Source of the DNA: Paraglaciecola sp. MB-3u-78
GTDB lineage: Bacteria > Pseudomonadota > Gammaproteobacteria > Enterobacterales > Alteromonadaceae
Length of the DNA stretch: 64,000 nt
Assembly: GCF_002835935.1 (NCBI RefSeq)
Contig: NZ_PJCF01000002.1
Coordinates: forward strand, 186,001-250,000
Direction of reading: 5' to 3'
Of this stretch, positions 1 through 9,245 are shown piece by piece (the first letter of the stretch is position 1; each line of letters begins with the position of its first letter). The notes under the pieces are model-generated. The model was not told the DNA's origin and made no database searches. It saw only the letters and a list, made by a program, of their open reading frames with translations. The position numbers and the translations under genes were made by a program.

Positions 1-141
1 CAATTAGCCAGAGGCACACCCATGAAACGTTTATCCAAACCACAAGAAGTGGTCAATGCCATGTTATTGATTTTGTCTCCGGGTAATTCTTATATGACGG
101 GACAATCTATCGCCATCGATGGCGGCGTGACGGCTTGGTAG
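1..141 (+). CDS. Short-chain dehydrogenase/reductase, C-terminal end (partial)
   Basis: The window opens inside this gene; only the last 46 codons before the TAG are visible. The fragment reads through a block containing RLSKPQEVVNAMLLILSP and then the ending TGQSIAIDGGVTAW. This is the usual end of classical SDR oxidoreductases, where an E-V/I-x-x-x-x-x-x-L-x-S-x-x-S-x-x-(I/M)-T-G-Q segment precedes the C-terminal strand that closes the Rossmann fold. The catalytic Ser-Tyr-Lys and the nucleotide-binding motif lie outside the window, so substrate and cofactor cannot be told. It lies upstream of an acyl-CoA ligase on the same strand, which suggests fatty-acid or related metabolism. Confidence 0.85.
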   Translation, partial: QLARGTPMKRLSKPQEVVNAMLLILSPGNSYMTGQSIAIDGGVTAW

Positions 142-192
142 GAAAACGTTACGAGCTTCAAGCTCAGAGATACAAAATATAAAAAGATTTTT

Positions 193-275
193 ACCACAGG
201 GACACCAAGAGCACAGATGAAAAGAAGACTTAGTTCTTAACTTTTTCCCTCTGCGCAGTGAAGCCTCTGTGGTTC
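193..275. repeat. Intergenic inverted repeat of the ACCACAGRG type
   Basis: Two degenerate copies of an ACCACAGAGG-like element lie head to head: one begins ACCACAGGGACACC near 193 and its inverted partner ends CCTCTGTGGT near 274, with purine-rich AAAAG/CTTTTT inner ends. Such elements are common between genes in many Proteobacteria and have no assigned function. A related single copy lies after the TonB receptor gene near 7212. It occupies most of the gap between the SDR and acyl-CoA ligase genes. Confidence 0.5.
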
Positions 276-323
276 CAACGCTTTATACTTTTATAGAAAC
301 TAGTTAATTTACAGGAAAAAAAT

Positions 324-1973
324 ATGCAAGCCTTGATGATGAATTCACAGTTAATGATCTCCTCCATACTTAGACATGCGGATAAGAACTTCCCGGATTC
401 GGAGATTGTTTCTGTCACTGCAGATAACCCAAGACACCGACATACTTTTAAAGACTTTGCTAATCGTAGTCGGCAGTTGGCTAATGCTTTAGCAGGGCTA
501 GGTGCTAAATTTGGTGATCGTATTGGCACTTTAGCTTGGAACGATTATCGCCATCTCGAACTTTACTATGGTGTTTCTGGCAGTGGCATGGTGTGCCATA
601 CCATCAACCCTAAATTGTTCCCTGAGCAAGTTAACTACATTATCAATCACGCAGAAGACAGATTTATCTTTGTTGATTTGTTAGTCGTCCCTTTACTCGA
701 AGCACTAAAAGAACATCTTCCCAAAGTTGAGGGTTACATCATTTTAACCGATGAAGCTCATATGCCCGAAACCACTTTACCTAACGTCATGTGTTACGAA
801 ACACTTTTAAGTAAGCAGTCTACCTCCTTTGATTGGCCTGAATTTGATGAGAATACTGCCAGCGCTATGTGTTACACCTCAGGCACAACGGGCAATCCCA
901 AAGGAGTGGTGTATAGCCACCGTTCGACTCTTCTACATGCATTGGGTGGCAGTATGCCAGACGTGGTTGCGGCTTCTTATAAAGAAACGACTCTGCCCAT
1001 AGTGCCTATGTTTCATGTCAATGCATGGGGCGCACCTTATGCCGCATTAATGGCAGGCTCTAAAATGGTGATGCCTGGGCCTAAAATGGCAGATGGTGAA
1101 TCACTACAAAACCTGATTGAAACCGAAAAAGTCACCTTTAGTTCTGGCGTACCTACCATATGGTTAGCTTTATTGGACTACCTAGAAAAAACCGGTAAAA
1201 CCATCCCTAGTCTCAAACGCGCCAGCGTGGGTGGTGCAGCTTGCCCTAGAATCATTATCGAAAGGTTTAAACATCAACATGAAGTAGAAGTCATCCAAGG
1301 CTGGGGCATGACCGAGACCAGCCCACTTGGCACCATTTTCTGCAAAAAAGCAGGCATGGAAAATATGTCTGAAGAAGAAGAAATCGATTTACAATGTCTA
1401 CAAGGCCGAGGTGTGTTTGGTATTGAGATGCGTATTGTTGACGATAATAATAATGAACTACCATGGGATGGTGTGGCCTTTGGGGCCCTTAAAGTACGAG
1501 GTCCTTGGGTATGCAGTGGTTATTATGGGTTATCTCAAGTGCCTGGCTCAGAAGGTTGTCCTGTGGATGAACTTGGCTGGTTTGATACAGGTGACGTGGC
1601 CACTATTAACCCACAAGGTTATTTGCAAATTACCGACCGTACCAAAGATGTCATCAAAACTGGCGGTGAATGGGTAAGTTCAATAGAAATTGAAAATGCA
1701 GCAGTGAATCATCCAGACGTCGCCGAAGCAGCAGCGATTGGACGTTACCACCCAAAATGGACAGAACGCCCTCTACTAGTAGTGGTTCGTCAAGCAGGAG
1801 CAAGCGTAACAACAGAACAATTGTTAGCGTTTTTGCGAAACAAACTACATAAAATATCCATGCCAGACGATGTGGTATTTGTTGAGGAATTACCCCATAC
1901 AGCCACTGGCAAACTCAATAAGTTGGCTTTGAGAAAAAGTTTAGCGGATTATCAGTTTCCTATCACAGCCTAA
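324..1973 (+). CDS. Fatty-acyl-CoA ligase (AMP-forming, AlkK-like)
   Basis: A 549-residue member of the adenylate-forming superfamily. It activates a carboxylic acid with ATP to an acyl-AMP and then forms the CoA thioester. The P-loop-like motif YTSGTTGNPKGV lies near residue 183, followed by a Y-S-H-R segment; GWGMTETSP is the A5 motif, WFDTGDVATI the A7 motif, and DRTKDVIKTGGEWVSS the hinge typical of medium/long-chain acyl-CoA ligases; the C-terminal lysine sits in TATGKLNK. Length and motifs match the AlkK/FadD3-like group. ATG at 324 is taken as the start, with an in-frame ATG three codons later also possible. Cytoplasmic. The exact chain length of its substrate cannot be read from sequence. 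A strong terminator follows, so it ends its transcript. Confidence 0.93.
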   Translation: MQALMMNSQLMISSILRHADKNFPDSEIVSVTADNPRHRHTFKDFANRSRQLANALAGLGAKFGDRIGTLAWNDYRHLELYYGVSGSGMVCHTINPKLFPEQVNYIINHAEDRFIFVDLLVVPLLEALKEHLPKVEGYIILTDEAHMPETTLPNVMCYETLLSKQSTSFDWPEFDENTASAMCYTSGTTGNPKGVVYSHRSTLLHALGGSMPDVVAASYKETTLPIVPMFHVNAWGAPYAALMAGSKMVMPGPKMADGESLQNLIETEKVTFSSGVPTIWLALLDYLEKTGKTIPSLKRASVGGAACPRIIIERFKHQHEVEVIQGWGMTETSPLGTIFCKKAGMENMSEEEEIDLQCLQGRGVFGIEMRIVDDNNNELPWDGVAFGALKVRGPWVCSGYYGLSQVPGSEGCPVDELGWFDTGDVATINPQGYLQITDRTKDVIKTGGEWVSSIEIENAAVNHPDVAEAAAIGRYHPKWTERPLLVVVRQAGASVTTEQLLAFLRNKLHKISMPDDVVFVEELPHTATGKLNKLALRKSLADYQFPITA

Positions 1974-1991
1974 CTACACCTTAGTTCAGAT

Positions 1992-2016
1992 AAAGGCGCA
2001 TTCGCGCCTTTTTTTG
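1992..2016 (+). terminator. Rho-independent terminator after the acyl-CoA ligase
   Basis: AAGGCGC (1993-1999), a four-base loop and GCGCCTT (2004-2010) form a perfect stem that runs straight into a T tract. It lies 18 bases after the stop codon. Confidence 0.9.
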
Positions 2017-2152
2017 TAAGCTTTTTTTGGCACTCAATTTATGACTAATACACATTTATTAACCATTTCAAGATTGCTTTTTTAAATATTTTATCTAGGG
2101 TGCTCAGGCTAGAGTCATTTGGGCTCACTATAAAACACTTTCAGGAAACTAT

Positions 2153-4729
2153 ATGAAGCTTAAACATTTATGTTTATGGCTGATGCTAAGTATGACTGTT
2201 TCAGTCAACGGCTATGCCAAAGAAACCGCCTTTCGATTATCCACTTTTATTCAACCCAGCTTTCAGCAGATTACATTAAAGGTTGACCCTGATAGCCCTA
2301 CATTTAGTGGTGAAACCACCATTACAATTGATGTGACAAAGGCTACAGATACAATTGGTTTTTACCAAAAAGATCTCAACATTCAACAAGCGTACTTAAC
2401 TAGCGGTGACACCCGCATACCGCTTACCGTTACGTCCCATGACTACGAGATCCAGCACGGTAAAGCTAGCCAAAACATTGCAGCCAACCGTTACACCTTA
2501 CATATTGTATTTGATGGAAATTTCAATACCACATCAGATGGCATGTATTTGTCAAAGTTTGAAGGGCTGAACTATGTATTTACACAATTTGAAGATATGT
2601 ACGCTCGACGGGCTTTTCCTAGTTTTGATGAACCAGGATTTAAAATTCCCTATCAAGTAACAGTGATATCCCCTGAGAAACACACTGTGTTATCCAATAC
2701 CTTAGTGAATAAACGCACAGTTAAAGACGGTTGGCAGACCGTAGAATTTAATAAGACCAAACCCATGCCTTCCTATTTAGTCGCCTTAGCTGTGGGAGAG
2801 TTGGACTCTTACGATATTCCAAATTTAAGTGTTCCAGGCAAAATATACACTCCCAAGGGGCAAGCACAACGCACTAAGTTTGCGGCCAAACACACCGCTG
2901 GCATATTACAAAAACTAGAAAGTTATTTTGGTTCTTCGTATCCCTACGAAAAACTAGATTTTATCGCTGTGCCTAATTTCACTTTTGGTGCGATGGAAAA
3001 CGTTGGCCTAGTCACCTTTCGCAGTAGTTTGTTATTGCTTAATGACGAACCTCGCTTAGCAGAACAAAGCAGCACACTAAACGTTATTGCCCATGAATTA
3101 GCACATATGTGGTACGGAAATCTTGTGACCATGGCATGGTGGGATGACTTATGGCTAAACGAAGCTTTCGCGTCATGGATGGCCAGTAAGGTGATGATGG
3201 ACTTGTATCCCGAACAAAATTTCAAAGGCAGGTTGGTGCAAGAAGGTGCTTTTGGTGCTGACGCCAGCCCAACGGTAAAGCCAGTTAAAAAAGTGGTGAA
3301 AAGCCAAACTGATGTCATGGATGGACTAGGCTTAAATTACAGTAAAGGTGAGTCTATTTTGCAACTAATTGAATCCATGGTGGGCGAAGAAGCCTTCCAA
3401 AAAGGCATACAGACCTACATGAAAAATAACGCGTTTAGCAATGCTCAGGCAGATGACCTGTGGAAAGTGTTATCCACTGTAGCCGATTTCGATGTGCCAG
3501 CCATGATGAAGACTTATTTAGAGCAACCAAGCTATCCATTAGTCGAATTTGCGGCAAATGGAGTGATTAGCCAATCTCGTTATCACCTTAAGGGAGCAGA
3601 AGTAAAAGAACAAACTTGGATTGTGCCTCTTGCGATTAGTTATAAGAAAAACGGTAAAATATCTCGCACTAATTTGTTCCTAAATACAGCCAAAACCACA
3701 GTCAGTGAACTTGCTGAGGCAGATTGGATTTTCCCTAACGAAAACGCTATGGGTTATATGCGCTGGAAAGTATCTGCGGACCAGCTCTCAGCCTTACTAG
3801 ACGACATGTCAGTATTAAATACACGAGAGAAAAAGTCCTTGCTCTACAATACAGAAGCACTGTTCTCAGCGGGTGAAATTGAGTTAGGCGAAATGATGGC
3901 GGTAATGGATGCCTTAGTCGACGACAAGGATCCTATGATTGGTAGAGCTGTCGTTAGTACTATGAGTGAATTTCTGTATCTAGTAGACAAAGATAACGAA
4001 GTCTTGTTTGGGCAATTTGTGGCTAAAAAACTCACGCCTTGGTTTGAACGCTTAGGTGTCGAAGATCAACCTTCCGACTCAACTGATACCACCCGTTTAC
4101 GTGGTGCTGTTTACGGTATTTTAAGTCGCTATGCCAACACCCCAAAAGTTGAAAAAACAAGCGCTGAGCTCGCTAATAAATATTTGGAAGATCCTACTAG
4201 TGTGCCCAGAAGTATCGCCACTAGAGCATTGAGGAATATGTCGCGTTTTAGTGATCAAGATTGGTTTGCCAAACTAAGAGACTTTTATGTCGCCAATACA
4301 GATGCGAATATTCGCGGTACAGTCAGCCGAGCGATGATTTTCACCGATGAGCAAAAAATAGCAAAAACCTTAGACTTTGCTTTATCGGATCATGTGAGTC
4401 CTGCTAACGCGATTACCAATGTGTATGTCGCGTCAAGTGGCTTAGATGATCAAACTATGTTCTACGCTTGGTTAGATAAAAACTTTGATGCGCTATCTAA
4501 AAAAATGCCGGCTTATCATATAGCGAGTATGCCAGAGTACTTTTCAAACTCGTGTAATGCAGACAATATTAAACTTGCCGAAAAATTTTATGCAAATAAA
4601 AAGGCAAACTTTGAGGGCATGGCACGCAGTTATGACATAGCCATCGACTCATCTAAACAGTGTTTATCGTTAAAAGAGGCTAACCAAGCTAATTTTAACC
4701 GTTACTTGAAGCAAGCAACTGAGAGCTAA
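2153..4729 (+). CDS. Secreted M1-family zinc aminopeptidase
   Basis: An 858-residue protein that removes N-terminal amino acids from peptides. The N-terminus (MKLKHLCLWLMLSMTVSVNG, followed by YAKE) is a signal peptide, so it acts in the periplasm or outside. The exopeptidase motif GAMEN is present, as is the zinc site HELAHMWYGN (His at about residue 314) with the third ligand in NEAF about 20 residues on, and a Tyr further down as expected. The long helical C-terminal half resembles the ERAP1-C-like domain of M1 enzymes. Its length fits the family. It stands alone, between two terminators, upstream of a TonB receptor gene. It is not the cytoplasmic PepN type because of the signal peptide. 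Confidence 0.92.
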   Translation: MKLKHLCLWLMLSMTVSVNGYAKETAFRLSTFIQPSFQQITLKVDPDSPTFSGETTITIDVTKATDTIGFYQKDLNIQQAYLTSGDTRIPLTVTSHDYEIQHGKASQNIAANRYTLHIVFDGNFNTTSDGMYLSKFEGLNYVFTQFEDMYARRAFPSFDEPGFKIPYQVTVISPEKHTVLSNTLVNKRTVKDGWQTVEFNKTKPMPSYLVALAVGELDSYDIPNLSVPGKIYTPKGQAQRTKFAAKHTAGILQKLESYFGSSYPYEKLDFIAVPNFTFGAMENVGLVTFRSSLLLLNDEPRLAEQSSTLNVIAHELAHMWYGNLVTMAWWDDLWLNEAFASWMASKVMMDLYPEQNFKGRLVQEGAFGADASPTVKPVKKVVKSQTDVMDGLGLNYSKGESILQLIESMVGEEAFQKGIQTYMKNNAFSNAQADDLWKVLSTVADFDVPAMMKTYLEQPSYPLVEFAANGVISQSRYHLKGAEVKEQTWIVPLAISYKKNGKISRTNLFLNTAKTTVSELAEADWIFPNENAMGYMRWKVSADQLSALLDDMSVLNTREKKSLLYNTEALFSAGEIELGEMMAVMDALVDDKDPMIGRAVVSTMSEFLYLVDKDNEVLFGQFVAKKLTPWFERLGVEDQPSDSTDTTRLRGAVYGILSRYANTPKVEKTSAELANKYLEDPTSVPRSIATRALRNMSRFSDQDWFAKLRDFYVANTDANIRGTVSRAMIFTDEQKIAKTLDFALSDHVSPANAITNVYVASSGLDDQTMFYAWLDKNFDALSKKMPAYHIASMPEYFSNSCNADNIKLAEKFYANKKANFEGMARSYDIAIDSSKQCLSLKEANQANFNRYLKQATES

Positions 4730-4759
4730 ATTGTTTAAAGGTCTATGACTTCAAAAATG

Positions 4760-4786
4760 AAAACCGGCATCTTGTCGGTTTTTTAT
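4760..4786 (+). terminator. Terminator after the aminopeptidase
   Basis: AAAACCG (4760-4766) pairs with CGGTTTT (4776-4782) across a nine-base loop, followed by further T residues. A 63-codon frame that overlaps this hairpin is not considered coding. Confidence 0.75.
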
Positions 4787-4939
4787 ATCCATTACTTTAT
4801 TCCACAATTCACAACAAACCCACCAATGACTCTTATTAAGAATCATTTGCATTTAGATTTATATTTACTTACTATCCATCCCGTACAAAATAATTCCATT
4901 AAACGTTTTATCCTTAACGTATCTACAGGTAGTTAATTA

Positions 4940-7156
4940 ATGAAAAAGAGCATTCTTGCATCCACCATTGCCCTTACATTATTGGCAAATAGTGCCCTTG
5001 CAAACTCCCCCAAAGCCGCAATCGAAACCGTGACTATTTACGGTAGCGCAACCAATGCACAAGCAGCCACAGGCGCTGCACAATATATTGGTGAAGAAGA
5101 CTTAGCTAAGTTTGTTTACAGCGATATTCAAAGAGTTATTCGCCAAATTCCAGGCGTATCTGTGCAAGTCGAAGACGGCTATGGCTTACGTCCAAACATC
5201 AGTATTCGAGGTGTGGCAACAGAACGCAGTGGCAGAATCACCTTACTTGAAGACAATATCTTGATTGCCCCAGCGCCCTACTCTGCGCCATCAGCCTATT
5301 ATTTTCCTACTATCGGGCGTATGAGTGCAATTGAAGTGGTGAAAGGCCCAGCGGCCATTACTCAAGGCCCCTACACTATAGGTGGCGCATTAAATATGGT
5401 GTCTACACCAGTTCCAGAAACACAAGGCGGACAAGTTACACTAGAAGCGGCTCAAGATGCGACCTACCGCCTTCACGCCAATTATGGTGAGACACTCGAT
5501 AACGGTTTTGGTTATCTGGTTGAGGCGCACCAATGGCAATCTGATGGGTTTCAAGATATTGACCGAAGTGACACCGATACAGGTTTGGACGTAACAGATT
5601 TCACTGCAAAGTTAGCCTATGCGCCTACCAACTCTGCCCACAGTATTGAGCTAAAATTACAAATGACCAATCAAGACTCTAATCAAAGTTATTTGGGGTT
5701 AACTGATGCCGATTTTAGCCTAAACAGTACTAGACGTTATGGCGTGTCTGAACTAGATAATATATCCACCGAACATAGCCAAGTCATTCTTCGTTATGGT
5801 TATGAGATCAACACAAATCTAAACATCACAGCCACAGCCTATAACAATCAACATGAGCGTAATTGGTTTAAAACCGAGGGCATAGATTTGGATGGTAGCG
5901 ACAATACCCAAGATTTTTCTGGTACTAGTTGGTCAAACGTTATCTCTGCACTGAATAATAATGAAAGCCTGAATGGTTTTAGCGCCAACCAGCTACAAGG
6001 TATATTAGATGGCAATATTGATACTACTCAGGGCAGTATACAATTACGCTCAAATGCCCGTGAATACTTCTCTCGCGGAGTTCAATTTGGTTTAAATTGG
6101 AACAAAAAAATTGGTGAAGTTAACCATCGATTAGAAGTAGGTTTAAGACTACACGAAGACGAAGAAGACCGTTTGCAACGCAATAACACTTATCAGCAAA
6201 TTAGCGGGCAACTGCAACTCAATGACGTTGGTGAATTAGGCAATGCTGGAAACAGAATCCAAGAAGCTCAAGCATTGGCCTTACATATCTATGATCGTAT
6301 TGAATTTGGCGATTGGGTGTTAACACCGGGCGTACGTTTCGAAGACATTCAACAAAAACGCACTCGTTTTAATGATGGTGAAACCCGTACTTTTCGGGAT
6401 GACCGTGAAAACGATACACAAGTTGTTTTACCAGGTTTAGGTGCATTGTACAAAATGGATGACAACTGGACATTAGTAGCAGGGGCCCATAAAGGATTTA
6501 CTGCCCCGAGCAATTCACCAGGGGCGCGAGAAGAAGAAGCAATTAACTACGAGTTTGGTTTTCGATTTGCCAATAATACTCTTAATGCTGAAGCCATTTA
6601 TTTCCTGAGTGATTACGACAACCTTATAGGTGAGTGCACCGCTTCATCAGGCAGTAACTGTGAAATTGGTGACGCCTTTAATGGTGATGCGGCAACGGTA
6701 CAAGGTATTGAATTTATCTTTAAAACAGAACTCACTGAAATCAATGGCATAAGAGTCCCACTCAATATTACTTATACCTATATTGACAGCAAATTTGATA
6801 CAGATATTGCCGATACGGCCTTTTTTGGTGACGTTAGTGCAGGTGATGCCATTCCATATATTCCAGAAAATCAAGGTCAAATATCCCTTGGTTTAGAAGC
6901 GAATAATTGGTCAGCTTACGTCAACGTCTTATATGTGGATGAAGTTTGTGTTCGAGCATCCTGTGCTGAGTTTGAACAAACCGACAACAGCTTTACTGTG
7001 GATATCAGCGGCAACTATCAAGTGTCTAATGACTTAAAATTATTTGCTCGTATAGAAAATTTAACGGATGAACAAGATATTGTCAGCAGACAACCTTACG
7101 GCGCGCGCCCCAATAAAACGCGAACCTTTTCTGTTGGTGCGCAGTATAGTTTTTAA
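4940..7156 (+). CDS. TonB-dependent outer-membrane receptor, FecA-like
   Basis: A 738-residue outer-membrane barrel with an N-terminal plug. The first 21 residues (ending ANSALA) form a signal peptide. The plug contains NISIRGVATERSGRITLLED and EVVKGPAAITQGPYTIGGAL, closely following the order seen in the ferric-citrate receptor FecA. The C-terminus ends FSVGAQYSF with a terminal Phe, as needed for barrel assembly. It probably imports a ferric chelate or a similar bulky ligand using TonB energy. No regulator/sigma-factor pair (FecIR type) lies beside it, and the short N-terminus has no signalling extension, so it is a simple transporter. Substrate unknown. A possible TonB box is ETVTIYG just after the signal peptide. 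Confidence 0.9.
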   Translation: MKKSILASTIALTLLANSALANSPKAAIETVTIYGSATNAQAATGAAQYIGEEDLAKFVYSDIQRVIRQIPGVSVQVEDGYGLRPNISIRGVATERSGRITLLEDNILIAPAPYSAPSAYYFPTIGRMSAIEVVKGPAAITQGPYTIGGALNMVSTPVPETQGGQVTLEAAQDATYRLHANYGETLDNGFGYLVEAHQWQSDGFQDIDRSDTDTGLDVTDFTAKLAYAPTNSAHSIELKLQMTNQDSNQSYLGLTDADFSLNSTRRYGVSELDNISTEHSQVILRYGYEINTNLNITATAYNNQHERNWFKTEGIDLDGSDNTQDFSGTSWSNVISALNNNESLNGFSANQLQGILDGNIDTTQGSIQLRSNAREYFSRGVQFGLNWNKKIGEVNHRLEVGLRLHEDEEDRLQRNNTYQQISGQLQLNDVGELGNAGNRIQEAQALALHIYDRIEFGDWVLTPGVRFEDIQQKRTRFNDGETRTFRDDRENDTQVVLPGLGALYKMDDNWTLVAGAHKGFTAPSNSPGAREEEAINYEFGFRFANNTLNAEAIYFLSDYDNLIGECTASSGSNCEIGDAFNGDAATVQGIEFIFKTELTEINGIRVPLNITYTYIDSKFDTDIADTAFFGDVSAGDAIPYIPENQGQISLGLEANNWSAYVNVLYVDEVCVRASCAEFEQTDNSFTVDISGNYQVSNDLKLFARIENLTDEQDIVSRQPYGARPNKTRTFSVGAQYSF

Positions 7157-7489
7157 CCGATCATCGCGCGATAAGAGCTGCGAGCGAAAAGATAAAAGCT
7201 AAATGAATTTGAACCACAGAGGAAAATGTGGGCACAGGGTGCCGCGCGCAGAGGTGAAGAAAAGAGATGCAGTATTACACTTTAATCATCAAGGCTGGAG
7301 CGAGGCTGACGACTTTTTTCAACACTGCAATTGCAAATGGGGATTTTTTCTGGCGGTCAGTTTAAAAAGTTATCTAGAAAAAGGTGTAGGCCAACCTCAC
7401 CCGCAAGATCCAAATATTTAGTTGGGTCGTTTAATAAATGTCATATGTAATAAAGGAAACGGATTTCCTTGCTGACTGACAAGATGTAA
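7157..7489. other. Non-coding gap with a single ACCACAG-type repeat
   Basis: After the receptor gene comes an imperfect hairpin-rich stretch and, near 7212-7262, one degenerate copy of the ACCACAGAGG element also seen in an inverted pair at 193-275. A 72-codon frame at 7203-7421 starts just before this repeat, has no family likeness and no ribosome binding site, and is not called. Nothing else recognisable was seen. Confidence 0.4.
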
Positions 7490-7717
7490 CAAGGGAAACT
7501 CTATGTACCTGCTCGAGGCAAAGTTATCAATAATATTGATAACTTATTTGTGCCTTTTTACACTACAAAGAAAGAAGGAAGCGGCATTGGTCTAGTACTT
7601 TGTAGACAAATAATGATGGATCACTGTGGCGATCTCACCATTAGAAATCGATGTATGGATAACGGAGCAGGAGTAGAAGCAACATTATATTTACCTTCTA
7701 ATAAAATAGACAACTAA
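7490..7717 (+). pseudogene. Remnant of a sensor histidine kinase (C-terminal ATPase end)
   Basis: The frame ending at the TAA at 7715-7717 encodes LFVPFYTTKKEGSGIGLVLC and then a block ending GVEATLYLP. This is the F box and G2 box of the HATPase_c domain of a two-component kinase, and the last part of it only. The frame is closed by a stop at 7487-7489 and there is no ATG or ribosome site giving a full domain; the N, G1 and H boxes are gone. It lies directly upstream of a sigma-54 activator. Kinases with this type of C-terminus often pair with NtrC-family regulators, so this is probably the decayed partner of that regulator or its former neighbour. Confidence 0.8.
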
Positions 7718-8005
7718 TCTATTTCCTCAATCTCAGTATAGTGCGTCAACTCTCCAATTTGGGTGTTTCCTTTCACTTTCAACAGGTTAATCATGCTAAT
7801 AAGCTACAAGCCTAAAAATTTAATTTAATATGCACTTTCGAGCTTTCATAATTAGCATTGTATTCCTATAATTTTTAGCCTGAAGCCAGTATTTATATTG
7901 TCTGCAGAAAGATACAGTGTTTTTTAAGGTTGATTTTTTGACCGTTTCAAGAAGATACAGATGCTTTCTAATAGACACTAAATAATTCTGCATGGAATGC
8001 TATCA

Positions 8006-9013
8006 ATGAAAAATAAATCAAAATATTTAGCAGATCTTTTTATCGGACAATCAACGGTTTTTATCGATGTTATTCAGCGAATTGATAAAATAGCCGAGTT
8101 CTCGGTGCCCGTTTTTGTATACGGCGAAACCGGGACAGGCAAAGAACTTTGTGCTCAGGCTATTCATAATTTAAGCCGTCGCAGTAATAAACCTTTTGTA
8201 GCAATAAACTGTGGTTCAATTCCCGATACCTTAATTGAAAACGAACTCTTTGGTCATGTTAAAGGAGCATATACCGATGCGCAGTCAAACAGCGGTGGCG
8301 TTATTGCTCATGCCGACGGTGGTACGCTATTTTTAGATGAAGTGGATACACTTTCTCAAAAAGGCCAAGTCAGCTTACTAAGGTTTATTCAAGAAAAAGA
8401 ATACAAACCTCTGGGCACTAACCAACCTTTTCATTCAGATGTAAGAATAATCTGTGCGACTAATGCTGATATCCTCTCAAAAATAAACACCGGTGAATTT
8501 CGACAAGATTTGTTTTTTCGCCTCAATATAATGGACGTGCATCTGCCACCACTTAGGGATAGAGGTCAAGACATCGAATTGCTCGCAGAGTATTTTATTA
8601 ACAAACACTGTGATGTATATAATATTCCTGGGAAAACCATCCATCCTGATGCATTGAAAAACCTTCAACGTTACTCATGGCCCGGCAACGTTAGAGAGCT
8701 TGAGCATGCTTTATTGAAAGAAATTTTATTGGCTGATACTCCTACTCTGTACCTCAACAATCTTGAATCCCAATACACCAAACAGCAACAGGATTTAGCA
8801 CAAATGAAACCGCTTTTTGATTTAGATTTTAGAGAAGCAAAAGAAAAAACAGTCATGAGCTTTGAGAAAAATTATCTTGATAATATGATGAAAAAAACTG
8901 CTGGTAATGTCACAAAAGCAGCAGAACTAGCGGGTACTGAACGAAGAGCCTTTGGCAAGCTGTTGAAAAAGCATGGTCTCATTCGAAGTTATTATGCAAG
9001 TTTTGCTTGTTAG
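8006..9013 (+). CDS. Sigma-54-dependent transcriptional activator without sensor domain
   Basis: A 335-residue bacterial enhancer-binding protein. It has a complete AAA+ domain: Walker A GETGTGKE, the sigma-54-contacting loop as GAYTDA instead of the usual GAFTGA, Walker B GGTLFLDEV, and arginine-finger region FRQDLFFRLNI. The C-terminal Fis-type helix-turn-helix is in TAGNVTKAAELAGTERR. Only about 20 residues precede the AAA+ domain, so there is no receiver, PAS or GAF domain; activity must be constitutive or set by another protein. The ATG at 8006 has a GGA at proper distance; an in-frame ATG at 7997 would add three residues. It is followed by an inverted repeat and a sigma-54-type promoter in front of the injection-system operon, its probable target. 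Confidence 0.93.
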   Translation: MKNKSKYLADLFIGQSTVFIDVIQRIDKIAEFSVPVFVYGETGTGKELCAQAIHNLSRRSNKPFVAINCGSIPDTLIENELFGHVKGAYTDAQSNSGGVIAHADGGTLFLDEVDTLSQKGQVSLLRFIQEKEYKPLGTNQPFHSDVRIICATNADILSKINTGEFRQDLFFRLNIMDVHLPPLRDRGQDIELLAEYFINKHCDVYNIPGKTIHPDALKNLQRYSWPGNVRELEHALLKEILLADTPTLYLNNLESQYTKQQQDLAQMKPLFDLDFREAKEKTVMSFEKNYLDNMMKKTAGNVTKAAELAGTERRAFGKLLKKHGLIRSYYASFAC

Positions 9014-9164
9014 TCTTTCTATACCCACACCACTTCGAAGTGCATTCTTAATTACTTTTTTAAGACATATCGTTCTTTGCTCTATCTCACTATTTTCTGC
9101 TACTAAATTAATCCTAAAATTTTCAAGTTAGTGCCCTATTGCAAAATAGCAAGTCATGCAGCAT

Positions 9165-9204
9165 GGGTAAAATCCAACCCTCAATAGTGGGTTGGATTTC
9201 ACCC
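9165..9204. promoter_or_regulatory. 16-bp-arm inverted repeat: activator site or terminator
   Basis: Positions 9165-9180 (GGGTAAAATCCAACCC) are the reverse complement, with one mismatch, of 9189-9204, around an eight-base centre. It lies about 150 bases after the sigma-54 activator gene and about 60-75 bases upstream of a sigma-54-like promoter. That is the place for an upstream activating sequence bound by the activator's Fis-type domain. A T-rich run at 9213-9219, nine bases past the stem, means it could instead or also be a terminator for the activator gene. Confidence 0.55.
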
Positions 9205-9245
9205 ACATAGTATTTTTTTACCATTAAAAACAGATAGATAAGATA

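Noticed and set aside
4745-4936. 63-codon frame after the aminopeptidase
   Set aside because: It overlaps a clear terminator hairpin and has no ribosome site or recognisable domain.
7203-7421. 72-codon frame after the TonB receptor
   Set aside because: It is largely made of the ACCACAG repeat and has no translation signal.
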